This document shows, piece by piece, positions 1 to 5,346 of a stretch of DNA of 5,346 nt. Source of the stretch: an uncultured Actinomyces sp. (GTDB taxonomy: Bacteria; Actinomycetota; Actinomycetes; Actinomycetales; Actinomycetaceae); contig CAMFDH010000113.1 of the NCBI GenBank assembly GCA_945949035.1, positions 1 to 5,346 on the forward strand, in the 5' to 3' direction. A program made the position numbers and the translations under genes. Within the stretch, counting starts at the first letter, position 1, and every line of letters starts with the position of its first letter. The notes beneath the pieces were generated by a model. It searched no databases and had not been told where the DNA came from. It saw nothing but the letters and a program-made list of their open reading frames with translations.

Positions 1-763
1 ATTCCTGCCTGGAACGGTGAACGGACGGCGAGCTCTCACCGACATCAACCGGACACTTGAGGACGGAGCGTTTGTCACGGTGATCGGCTCCAACGGAGCC
101 GGCAAGTCGACACTGTTGAATGTGGTGGCAGGATCAATTCGCCCCAATATTGGTCGCGTCCAGATTGACGGGAACGATGTTTCCCGACTGAAGGACTACC
201 AGCGGGCCAAATATCTGGGCAGGGTTTTCCAGGACCCTTCACTGGGTACTGCCCCGCACATGACCATCGAGGAGAACCTCTCGATAGCTCAGAACCGAGG
301 GAGGCGTCGCACACTTGGTTTCGGCGTCACCAAGAAGAACCGAGAGGTGTACCGAGAGGCACTCGCCGGACTCCACCAGGGACTCGAGAGCAGACTCAAG
401 GACTGGGTCGGGCTTCTCTCAGGGGGTCAACGACAGTCCCTCTCGCTTCTGATGGCTACATTCACCAACCCCAAAATCCTTCTCCTCGATGAACACACGG
501 CCGCCCTCGACCCGCAGCGAGCAGAGGTGGTCACACAGCTCACCGGAGAGATGGTTGCCAAACACAACCTGACCACGCTGATGGTCACCCACAACATGGA
601 GCAGGCACTCCGACTCGGTAGTCGACTCATCATGATGCATGAGGGTCGGATAGTGCTCGACCTGAACGAGGCCGAAAAGAGGAAAACAACCGTCCGCGAT
701 CTTCTCGATCAGTTTGAACAGGTCAAGGGAGCACAGCTTTCGGACAGAACACTGCTGCAGTGA
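1..763 (+). CDS. ABC transporter ATP-binding protein, COG1101 type (5' end outside window)
   Basis: This is the cytoplasmic ATPase subunit that powers an ABC importer. The frame is open from base 2, and the codons before the GTG at 17 read FLPGT, which continues the family's usual N-terminal strand. That GTG is therefore internal, and about ten residues are missing. Counting residues from the GTG, the Walker A motif GSNGAGKST is at 24-32, the Q-loop Q at 72, the signature LSGGQ at 134-138, Walker B ILLLDE at 154-159 with the catalytic Glu159, the D-loop around 162-165 and the switch His at 192. All nucleotide-binding elements are intact. The phrases GTAPHMTIEENL and LLMATFTNPKILLLDEHTAALDP, and the tail ending LSDRTLLQ, are typical of the ATPase that pairs with TrpX-like substrate-binding proteins. 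Some of those systems are predicted to carry aromatic amino acids, but the substrate cannot be read here. The C-terminus looks complete. Family confidence is high; substrate is unknown. Confidence 0.95.
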   Translation, partial: FLPGTVNGRRALTDINRTLEDGAFVTVIGSNGAGKSTLLNVVAGSIRPNIGRVQIDGNDVSRLKDYQRAKYLGRVFQDPSLGTAPHMTIEENLSIAQNRGRRRTLGFGVTKKNREVYREALAGLHQGLESRLKDWVGLLSGGQRQSLSLLMATFTNPKILLLDEHTAALDPQRAEVVTQLTGEMVAKHNLTTLMVTHNMEQALRLGSRLIMMHEGRIVLDLNEAEKRKTTVRDLLDQFEQVKGAQLSDRTLLQ

Positions 764-767
764 TAAT
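762..767 (+). promoter_or_regulatory. Weak candidate -10 box upstream of the CYTH-CHAD gene
   Basis: GATAAT matches five of six bases of the TATAAT consensus and overlaps the stop codon of the ABC gene. Seventeen bases upstream, at 739-744, TTCGGA matches only three of six bases of a -35 box. It could drive the CYTH-CHAD, hydrolase and exporter genes, giving a leader of about 145 bases. The call rests on one hexamer and is weak. Confidence 0.22.
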
Positions 768-784
768 CTGCGGGGTGTCCGTTC

Positions 785-801
785 ACGGTCCATTTCACCG
801 T
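785..801 (+). terminator. Weak hairpin after the ABC ATPase gene
   Basis: ACGGT at 785-789 and ACCGT at 797-801 form a 5-bp stem with a 7-base loop, 21 bases after the ABC stop codon. Only TTT then CCC follows, so the U-tract is poor. It may be an attenuated terminator separating the ABC operon from the next genes, or chance. A short CTCCGGAG palindrome lies just downstream at 806-813. Confidence 0.2.
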
Positions 802-918
802 TTCCCTCCGGAGAAAGTCTTTCAATGACGCGCCTCAGCTTTGCTTCGACACCAGCTGCCGTTGTGGGGGAGCCGATCGTAATCTTCGAGTGCCAGAACT
901 AGTTCGGTAGGTCCCAGC

Positions 919-2613
919 GTGGAAGAGTACGTAGAGGTCGCCTTCGACCTCGGGCTAGACAACGAACCAGTTTCTGACACCCCCATGGTCCCGCTTTTTG
1001 AGCTGGGTGAGGACGAGGCCGTGCAGACCACCTCGGGTACAGCACCTTCGAAACTGATCCAAGAGGTTGAGGTCGAAGCGAAGTTTATCGTCGGAGACGA
1101 TGTGGTCATGCCTGATCTCAGGGCAATCGGGCCACTGGGGGATCCTGTCACAAGTGAGTTGAACGCCCTCTACTTTGACACCCCTGATTTGGACCTGGTG
1201 TCAGCAGGAATAGCTCTGCGTCGCAGGTCGGGCGGCAGTGACGCCGGTTGGCATTTGAAGACTGAGGGCTCTGGGGCCGGTCGACGTATTGAGAAGCGGT
1301 TACCGATCTCTGGTGCGAGGCCGCCACGTTTTCTGCGTGACGCCCTTCCCGTTGAGCTCCGGTTCAAGCCCCTGATTCCTGTGGCACGCCTCGAAACTCA
1401 CCGAACTGAGACTCCCGTCCTCTCCGCTCGACGCAGCGTTCTGGCGAATGTCTGTGAGGACCACGTACGGGTTGACGCCGGCCCACCGGGTTCTGGTCGG
1501 AAGGGGAGCAGCCAGACTGCCTGGCGTGAGGTCGAGGTCGAACTTGCGAGGGGAGATACTCGCGCTCTTAGCCACATTTCACGGCTGCTATTGAACTCCG
1601 GCCTCACACCTGCACCGTATGGATCGAAGATCTCACGTGCTCTTGAGGGTTGGCCTCGAACCTCTGTTTCGGTGCCATCCGATCGGGCCGTAGAGGCTGC
1701 TGTACGAGGTTACGTAGAGACTCAGGTGGGTCTCATTCAGAGCCTGGAGGAAGGGGTTGCCGAGGGGGAGGGCGATGCGGTGCACCTGTCACGTGTTGCA
1801 GCAAGAAGGCTCAGATCCACCCTCGATACCTTCGCCATCTTATTTGACCCAGACGTTGCCAATCACCTCATCGGTGAGCTGCGTTGGTTCGGGCGTGAAC
1901 TGTCATCCCTTCGGGATCTCCAGGTTCTTCAAGCCCGGCTGGCAGATGGAACTGCCGCTGTCCTTCCATCTGAAGCCCAGGCGCTTTCCCGGCTTCGCTC
2001 CGGAGTCGACGCTGCTGAGGAGAAGTCTGCAGGGCAGGTACGAACCGATGTCCTCGGACCCCGCTATGAAATGCTTCAGGACGCAATGTCCGAACTGGTT
2101 GATCCGCGACTACGAGAAGTGGCCCTAGGTGCAGGCGGTGCAGAGTCGGAAGATGTCCTTCTGGTGAGCCCTGCCAAGCCCCTCGGCAAGACTATGAAGC
2201 GACTGCAGGCCGCTGAGGTACTTGCCAGAGCAATGCCAAAGAAGCAGACATGGGATGAAAGGTTACGTCAGGCTCACCTCTGGCACGAGGCACGAAAGGC
2301 AGCCAAGACTGTCCGCTACGCCTACGAGGCCCTCGTTCCTGTTCTGGGAGAAGAGGGGACTCAGATCGTCCTGTGTTGGCAGGAGGCGACCTCTGCTCTC
2401 GGAGAGTTACAGGACACCATGTTTGAACTCGACGTACTGGTTGAACTTGGAGGGGGAGTCCCTCACTCGACCCCGGTGCTCTCAGCAGAGGAAGTGGGCC
2501 ACCTCAAGCACTTGGCGAAGAAGACCATTGGCGAACAGATGCGGCTTGGTCGTCGCAGCCTGCTAAATGCGCTCATCGTTTCGATGAACATCAGGTGGAG
2601 CAGCCGACCGTGA
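919..2613 (+). CDS. CYTH and CHAD domain-containing protein
   Basis: This is a 564-residue cytosolic protein with two domains. The CYTH domain (about 48-245) forms the triphosphate tunnel fold. It shows the ExExK signature (E51, E53, K55), YFDTP at 85-89, the basic strand LRRR at 100-103, LK at 113-114, EKR at 125-127, EVEVEL at 205-210 and YGSKISR at 234-240, so the tunnel residues look intact. The CHAD domain (about 258-550) is a helical, polyphosphate-binding histidine-rich-type domain. It shows H289/R292/R296/R297/R299, a GRELSSLRDLQVL block at 325-337, H456/R459/K460/K463/R466/Y467 and LGELQD at 494-499. Family members bind polyphosphate, and some CYTH domains hydrolyse inorganic triphosphate; which applies here is inference. 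GTG919 is the longest possible start because a stop lies at 880-882, and GGTAGG at 906-911 is a fair binding site. An alternative start is GTG1021. The first 44 residues contain 11 acidic and no Lys/Arg residues. The gene overlaps the next by 4 bases. Confidence 0.93.
   Translation: MEEYVEVAFDLGLDNEPVSDTPMVPLFELGEDEAVQTTSGTAPSKLIQEVEVEAKFIVGDDVVMPDLRAIGPLGDPVTSELNALYFDTPDLDLVSAGIALRRRSGGSDAGWHLKTEGSGAGRRIEKRLPISGARPPRFLRDALPVELRFKPLIPVARLETHRTETPVLSARRSVLANVCEDHVRVDAGPPGSGRKGSSQTAWREVEVELARGDTRALSHISRLLLNSGLTPAPYGSKISRALEGWPRTSVSVPSDRAVEAAVRGYVETQVGLIQSLEEGVAEGEGDAVHLSRVAARRLRSTLDTFAILFDPDVANHLIGELRWFGRELSSLRDLQVLQARLADGTAAVLPSEAQALSRLRSGVDAAEEKSAGQVRTDVLGPRYEMLQDAMSELVDPRLREVALGAGGAESEDVLLVSPAKPLGKTMKRLQAAEVLARAMPKKQTWDERLRQAHLWHEARKAAKTVRYAYEALVPVLGEEGTQIVLCWQEATSALGELQDTMFELDVLVELGGGVPHSTPVLSAEEVGHLKHLAKKTIGEQMRLGRRSLLNALIVSMNIRWSSRP
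1006..1012 (+). promoter_or_regulatory. Alternative ribosome binding site for CYTH-CHAD (start GTG1021)
   Basis: GGTGAGG sits 8 bases before an in-frame GTG at 1021. That start would give 530 residues and begin 14 residues before the ExExK motif, closer to usual CYTH starts. Against it, the codons between 919 and 1020 keep the host third-position bias (24 of 34 end in G or C by hand count), so the upstream stretch behaves like coding sequence. Confidence 0.3.
2593..2600 (+). promoter_or_regulatory. Ribosome binding site of the secreted serine hydrolase, inside the CYTH-CHAD gene
   Basis: AGGTGGAG lies 9 bases before GTG2610 and decides the start. The GTG at 2595 is part of this site and has no good site of its own. 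The start and the upstream stop share the four bases GTGA at 2610-2613, an arrangement typical of translational coupling. Confidence 0.75.
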
Positions 2614-3701
2614 GAAATCTGAAATGGGGCGCCGGAAGAGTCATCGGTGCCGGTGTTCTCGCCGCCGGATTTAGTCTCTATACCTCTCTCGCCTTTGCAG
2701 TCATCCCACTGCCCCCCACAGCAAATCAGTCCCAGGAAGTACCCTCGGTTGTCATCGAGGTGGTTGAAAAAGAACCTCAAACCGAGAGGGAGTCCACCGT
2801 TGACAGGGCACTGCTTGATGAAGCGGTAGCCGAGGGTTCAGCTACGCGGGATTCCTACCTCGAGTTGTACCAGGATGAAATGTGGTTGGGCACCCCCGAT
2901 AGGCTCCGTGATCTTGAGAGCGCATTGGCTTCGGCCCAGATACTGCTTGCTGGTTCATTCGTTACTCATGAGGAGGCCCTACGGGGCGCCGAGCAAATTG
3001 AAGCGGCAATGGAGGAGATCCAAAGCTACTTCGAGCAGCGCAGTCGACTTCGCTCAACTATCCGAAAGCAGGTCGCGCCTGGAATCGTGGGTGTGTATGC
3101 CTCCGACCTCCACTCCGGCGAAGTGATCGTGAGCGTCAACCCGGATCTTGAGTTCACCTCAGCCAGCCTTTACAAGATGTTCGTCGCCTACTCAATGCTG
3201 CGGGCAGTTGAGGAAGGAGAGTGGTCGTGGAGCGACCCTCTGCTTGGATCATGGTCACTTGAACGCTGCTTCGACGAAATGATTATCTACTCAGACAATG
3301 ACTGTCCGGTTGAGTGGCTAGATCAGGTAGGGGCAGAAACGGTCAATGCTGAGATCCAAGGGCTTGCTCTGGAGAACTCACAGGTTGTCTGGTCTGACAT
3401 GGTGACCACGGCCGCAGACATGGGTCACTTCCTTGAGTTGATGTTCCTCGGGGACCTTGTTGGTGACAGCAGCCTTGAACGGCTCTCAGAAGCCATGGAG
3501 AAGCAGTACTTCCGAGACGGTATCCCCGCCGACCTTGAGGGCGTGACCGTTCTCAACAAGGTCGGTTTTCTTGAGGATCTGCTTCACGATGCGGGCGTCG
3601 TTCGCTCGAAAAATGGTGACATTGTCCTGGTTATTTTGACCTCGGGAAGTTCGTGGGAGACGATTGCGGAGGTCGCCTCAACCATCTACCAATCCGTGTA
3701 G
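2610..3701 (+). CDS. Secreted serine hydrolase, class A beta-lactamase-like fold (PF13354 type)
   Basis: This is a 363-residue exported protein. From GTG2610, residues 1-10 are basic, 11-27 are hydrophobic and AFA at 28-30 suggests signal peptidase I cleavage; there is no lipobox. A Pro/Glu-rich linker and a charged helical region (about 65-150) precede the catalytic domain (about 155-363). That domain has the nucleophile motif SLYK (Ser186, Lys189), SDN at 228-230 and KVG at 317-319 in the place of KTG. Cys220 and Cys232 flank the SDN loop and could form a disulfide outside the cell. The spacing is compact: Ser186 to SDN is 42 residues against 60 in TEM-type enzymes, and no ExxLN omega-loop motif is visible between SDN and KVG. 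The deacylating glutamate of true class A beta-lactamases is therefore missing. A cell-wall DD-peptidase or other acyl-enzyme role is more likely than drug hydrolysis, but the substrate is unknown. It is translationally coupled to CYTH-CHAD, and the exporter follows after 63 bases. Confidence 0.9.
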   Translation: MRNLKWGAGRVIGAGVLAAGFSLYTSLAFAVIPLPPTANQSQEVPSVVIEVVEKEPQTERESTVDRALLDEAVAEGSATRDSYLELYQDEMWLGTPDRLRDLESALASAQILLAGSFVTHEEALRGAEQIEAAMEEIQSYFEQRSRLRSTIRKQVAPGIVGVYASDLHSGEVIVSVNPDLEFTSASLYKMFVAYSMLRAVEEGEWSWSDPLLGSWSLERCFDEMIIYSDNDCPVEWLDQVGAETVNAEIQGLALENSQVVWSDMVTTAADMGHFLELMFLGDLVGDSSLERLSEAMEKQYFRDGIPADLEGVTVLNKVGFLEDLLHDAGVVRSKNGDIVLVILTSGSSWETIAEVASTIYQSV

Positions 3702-3749
3702 GTCATGAGTTTCCGGGAGCGGGCGATCTGACTCTCATCATTACCATTC

Positions 3750-3755
3750 GGGGGA
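3750..3755 (+). promoter_or_regulatory. Ribosome binding site of the MFS exporter
   Basis: GGGGGA lies 9 bases before ATG3765 and supports that start. The 63-base gap before the exporter shows no convincing promoter; TACCAT at 3742-3747 fits a loose -10 pattern but has no -35 partner. No U-tract terminator is seen, so read-through from the hydrolase gene is likely. Confidence 0.6.
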
Positions 3756-3764
3756 CCTTCAGAT

Positions 3765-5003
3765 ATGTCCGGCACTAGCAATCAGTCCCTCGGTGAGACA
3801 TGGTCACCTCGCCGCCGGCTCGCCTACATCCTGGTCCTCGGTGCACTCACGGCTCTGGGACCCTTCACCGTCGACATGTACCTCCCCGCGTTTCCCCAGC
3901 TTGAAACTGAGTTCGGGGTTGACGCAGCAGTTGTTCAACTAACCCTGACTGGGACCATGGTGGGGTTCTCGATTGGTCAACTCATCGTGGGGCCGCTATC
4001 TGACCGGCTAGGTAGGCGCTACCCGCTGATCATCGCAACCTTGGTGCATATCGCGGCATCTGTCGGCATTGCACTGGCGCCCTCCATGGCGGTGCTTGGC
4101 ATTCTGCGTATTCTTCAAGGGTTTGGCGCTGCAGCAGGCGGCGTGGTCGCCATGGCTACGGTCCGTGATCTTTTCGCAGGGCGAGCTCTTGTGCGCATGC
4201 TCAGCCGGATGGCTTTGGTAAATGGCCTCGCCCCGGTTATCGCTCCGGTTCTTGGCTCCTGGTTGCTCACCGTGACGTCCTGGCGCGGGATCTTTTGGGT
4301 CCTCGCTGCATACGGAACACTGGTTGTCGCAGCAGTTACGGTCTTCATTATTGAGACACTGCCCCCTCACCGGCGTCAGAAGACGAAGGGCGCCCTACTT
4401 CGCAACTACAAGATTCTCTTCTCGGACCGAACCTACGTGGGGGCAATCCTGATAGCGGCCATGACCTTCACCGGTCTGTTCGCCTACCTGTCAACAGCCC
4501 CGTTCCTCTTCCAGCAGGTCTACCGATTTTCGCCAAGTGAGTTTGGCACGCTGTTCGCAGTGAACTCTGTTGCGGTGATTATCGGCGTGCAGACCAGCTC
4601 CCGTCTGATGGACTGGTTCCGGATCGGCCCGCAGTGGATTCTTGCTGGGACCACTCTTTCCCAGCTCGTCCTGGCATTGACAATCATTGGCACGAGTGTT
4701 GCCGACCTAGGCATGTGGGGTACTGCAATCCCGCTGTGGTTCTTCGTTCTCTCCTGCGGTTTTGCATTCCCCGCCCAGCAGGTCATGGCACTGTCAAATC
4801 ACGGTGAGCAGGCTGGAACGGCTGCTTCCATCCTGGGCGCAACAAACTTCGGTGTGGCGGGCATCCTTTCACCCATCATCGGCCTCCTCGGAGTGGGGAG
4901 CGCGGTTCCAATGGGGGCGGTTATGGCCTGCGCGGCGACCCTGGGGATCATCTTCCTCTGGTTCGTAGTCCGTCCCCGGACAATACAGGGACTGCTCGAC
5001 TAA
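3765..5003 (+). CDS. MFS multidrug exporter, Bcr/CflA family (DHA1, 12 TM)
   Basis: This 412-residue inner-membrane protein is a proton-driven drug exporter of the major facilitator superfamily. Length and architecture fit the Bcr/CflA group. A short cytoplasmic N-terminus with RRR at 16-18 leads into helix 1 (about 20-42), which carries the group's hallmark DMYLPAFP at 37-44. Motif A, GPLSDRLGRR, is at 76-85 between helices 2 and 3. A motif-C-like stretch, GLAPVIAPVLGSWL, is at 154-167 in helix 5 and is the marker of antiporters. Helices 3-6 run to about 196, a basic cytoplasmic loop (HRRQKTK) spans about 202-208, and helices 7-12 run from about 223 to 402. Known members export bicyclomycin, chloramphenicol, sulfonamides or cysteine; the substrate here cannot be told. 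It probably shares a transcript with the upstream hydrolase. Its stop TAA overlaps the stop of the opposing DUF2252 gene. Confidence 0.93.
   Translation: MSGTSNQSLGETWSPRRRLAYILVLGALTALGPFTVDMYLPAFPQLETEFGVDAAVVQLTLTGTMVGFSIGQLIVGPLSDRLGRRYPLIIATLVHIAASVGIALAPSMAVLGILRILQGFGAAAGGVVAMATVRDLFAGRALVRMLSRMALVNGLAPVIAPVLGSWLLTVTSWRGIFWVLAAYGTLVVAAVTVFIIETLPPHRRQKTKGALLRNYKILFSDRTYVGAILIAAMTFTGLFAYLSTAPFLFQQVYRFSPSEFGTLFAVNSVAVIIGVQTSSRLMDWFRIGPQWILAGTTLSQLVLALTIIGTSVADLGMWGTAIPLWFFVLSCGFAFPAQQVMALSNHGEQAGTAASILGATNFGVAGILSPIIGLLGVGSAVPMGAVMACAATLGIIFLWFVVRPRTIQGLLD
4967..4993. terminator. Candidate hairpin near the convergent gene ends
   Basis: GTCCG at 4968-4972 and CGGAC at 4977-4981 form a 5-bp GC-rich stem with a TCCC tetraloop. 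An alternative pairing is GTCCC 4972-4976 with GGGAC 4988-4992. On the minus strand it falls about 19 bases after the DUF2252 stop, inside the exporter gene. There is no T-tract on either strand, so function as a terminator is doubtful; only actinobacterial terminators without U-tracts make it worth listing. Confidence 0.2.
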
Positions 5004-5346
5004 GAGATGATTTCGGGTGCAACCTCGACGCGTCCCTCGGCGATGGCCTGAAGGTAGTCTTGGTAGTCTTTCGAAACCTGCTCGGCGTACTGTGTGCACC
5101 ACGAAGTGAACGCCGCGTCGATAGCCGCCGAGTCTCCGATATAGCCCCCAACCCAGTGGGCATAAGGGCTCTGTGAATGGGCGCGTGCCAGCATCGTTGC
5201 ACAGAGAGAGACGTAGTTTGACAGGCTTTCAAGATCCATTGCCGTGGTGTCAAAACTTCCTTTGGCATCGCGGTACTGACGGCTGTAGAAGGATCGCTTA
5301 GGTCCTGCAATGTGGCCGAGGAATGGGTCTGAAACAGCCTGGAGAA
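5000..5346 (-). CDS. DUF2252 family protein, C-terminal part (5' end outside window)
   Basis: The minus-strand frame ending in TAG at 5000-5002 stays open to the right edge, giving 114 residues of a C-terminus. Full DUF2252 (COG4320) proteins are usually 400 residues or more, so most of the protein is missing. Recognisable family landmarks are LQAVSDPFLG at the very edge, then FYSRQYRDAKGS (matching the common FYVRQLRDMKGS), then an LCATMLARAH block that matches the usual CGWTLARAHAR, then GGYIGDSAAIDAAF (family GYLGKSD..D.A) and YAEQVSKDYQDYLQAI before the acidic tail. An in-frame ATG (minus strand, 5239) is internal because the conserved RQYRDAKGS motif lies upstream of it. The family's biochemical role is not established, so no function is assigned. 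It is transcribed toward the exporter gene and shares four bases (5000-5003) with it. Confidence 0.9.
   Translation of the reverse strand, partial: LQAVSDPFLGHIAGPKRSFYSRQYRDAKGSFDTTAMDLESLSNYVSLCATMLARAHSQSPYAHWVGGYIGDSAAIDAAFTSWCTQYAEQVSKDYQDYLQAIAEGRVEVAPEIIS

Noticed and set aside
17..19. GTG17 as the true start of the ABC ATPase
   Set aside because: The frame is open to the window edge, the preceding residues FLPGT match the family's N-terminal strand, and a start here would delete part of the first beta strand.
822..1151. Long open frame on the minus strand across the start of CYTH-CHAD
   Set aside because: Low-complexity Ser/Thr/Pro-rich product typical of the antisense of acidic coding sequence; no ribosome binding site and no domain features.
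2595..2597. GTG2595 as the start of the serine hydrolase
   Set aside because: It would consume the AGGTGGAG ribosome binding site and add five residues ahead of the signal peptide; GTG2610 has that site at 9-base spacing and the GTGA overlap.
4008..4370. Minus-strand frames inside the exporter gene
   Set aside because: They are His/Asn/Cys-rich or Thr/Pro-rich shadows of membrane-helix codons, opposite a gene with complete MFS motifs.
5051..5072. Tandem direct repeat of GGTAGTCTT
   Set aside because: It lies inside the DUF2252 coding sequence and simply encodes the repeated DYQDY pattern; two copies only, no array.
4948..5310. Open minus-strand frame overlapping the DUF2252 gene in another phase
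   Set aside because: The other phase carries the clear DUF2252 motifs through to the window edge; this frame gives a Ser/Arg/Pro-rich shadow product.
1..5346. CRISPR array, tRNA, rRNA, transposon ends or phage attachment site
   Set aside because: No spaced repeats, cloverleaf, rRNA segment, inverted terminal repeats or transposase-like frame were seen on either strand.

Overview
The window looks like chromosomal DNA from an actinobacterium (Actinomycetota). The basis is a moderately high G+C content (roughly 55-60 % by eye), strong preference for G/C in third codon positions, several GTG starts, and the gene types: a CYTH-CHAD polyphosphate-type protein and a DUF2252 protein. The genus cannot be named from the sequence. 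Nearly all of it is coding. No rRNA, tRNA, insertion sequence, CRISPR array or long repeat was seen.

Layout. (1) Bases 1-763, plus strand: an ABC-transporter ATPase of the COG1101 type, missing only its first few codons at the left edge. Its permease and substrate-binding partners presumably lie outside the window. (2) Bases 764-918: a 155-base gap with a weak hairpin and a weak promoter candidate. (3) Bases 919-2613, plus: a full-length CYTH-CHAD protein with an acidic N-terminal extension. (4) Bases 2610-3701, plus: a secreted serine hydrolase of the class A beta-lactamase fold. Its GTG start overlaps the previous stop as GTGA, with a good ribosome binding site inside the upstream gene. (5) Bases 3765-5003, plus: a 12-helix MFS drug exporter of the Bcr/CflA family. 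(6) Bases 5000-5346, minus: the C-terminal 114 residues of a DUF2252 protein that enters from the right edge and overlaps the exporter tail-to-tail by 4 bases.

How the genes may work together. The CYTH-CHAD and serine hydrolase genes are very probably co-transcribed and translationally coupled, and the exporter, 63 bases downstream with no visible terminator, is probably in the same transcript. The set joins a cytosolic polyphosphate or triphosphate-binding protein, an extracellular beta-lactamase-like or DD-peptidase-like enzyme and a multidrug exporter. It may look like a resistance cassette, but the hydrolase lacks the omega-loop glutamate needed for beta-lactamase turnover, so an envelope role is more likely. 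No wholly new system can be demonstrated here. The points most worth following are the coupled CYTH-CHAD/hydrolase pair, the altered active site of the hydrolase and the acidic extension on the CYTH domain.
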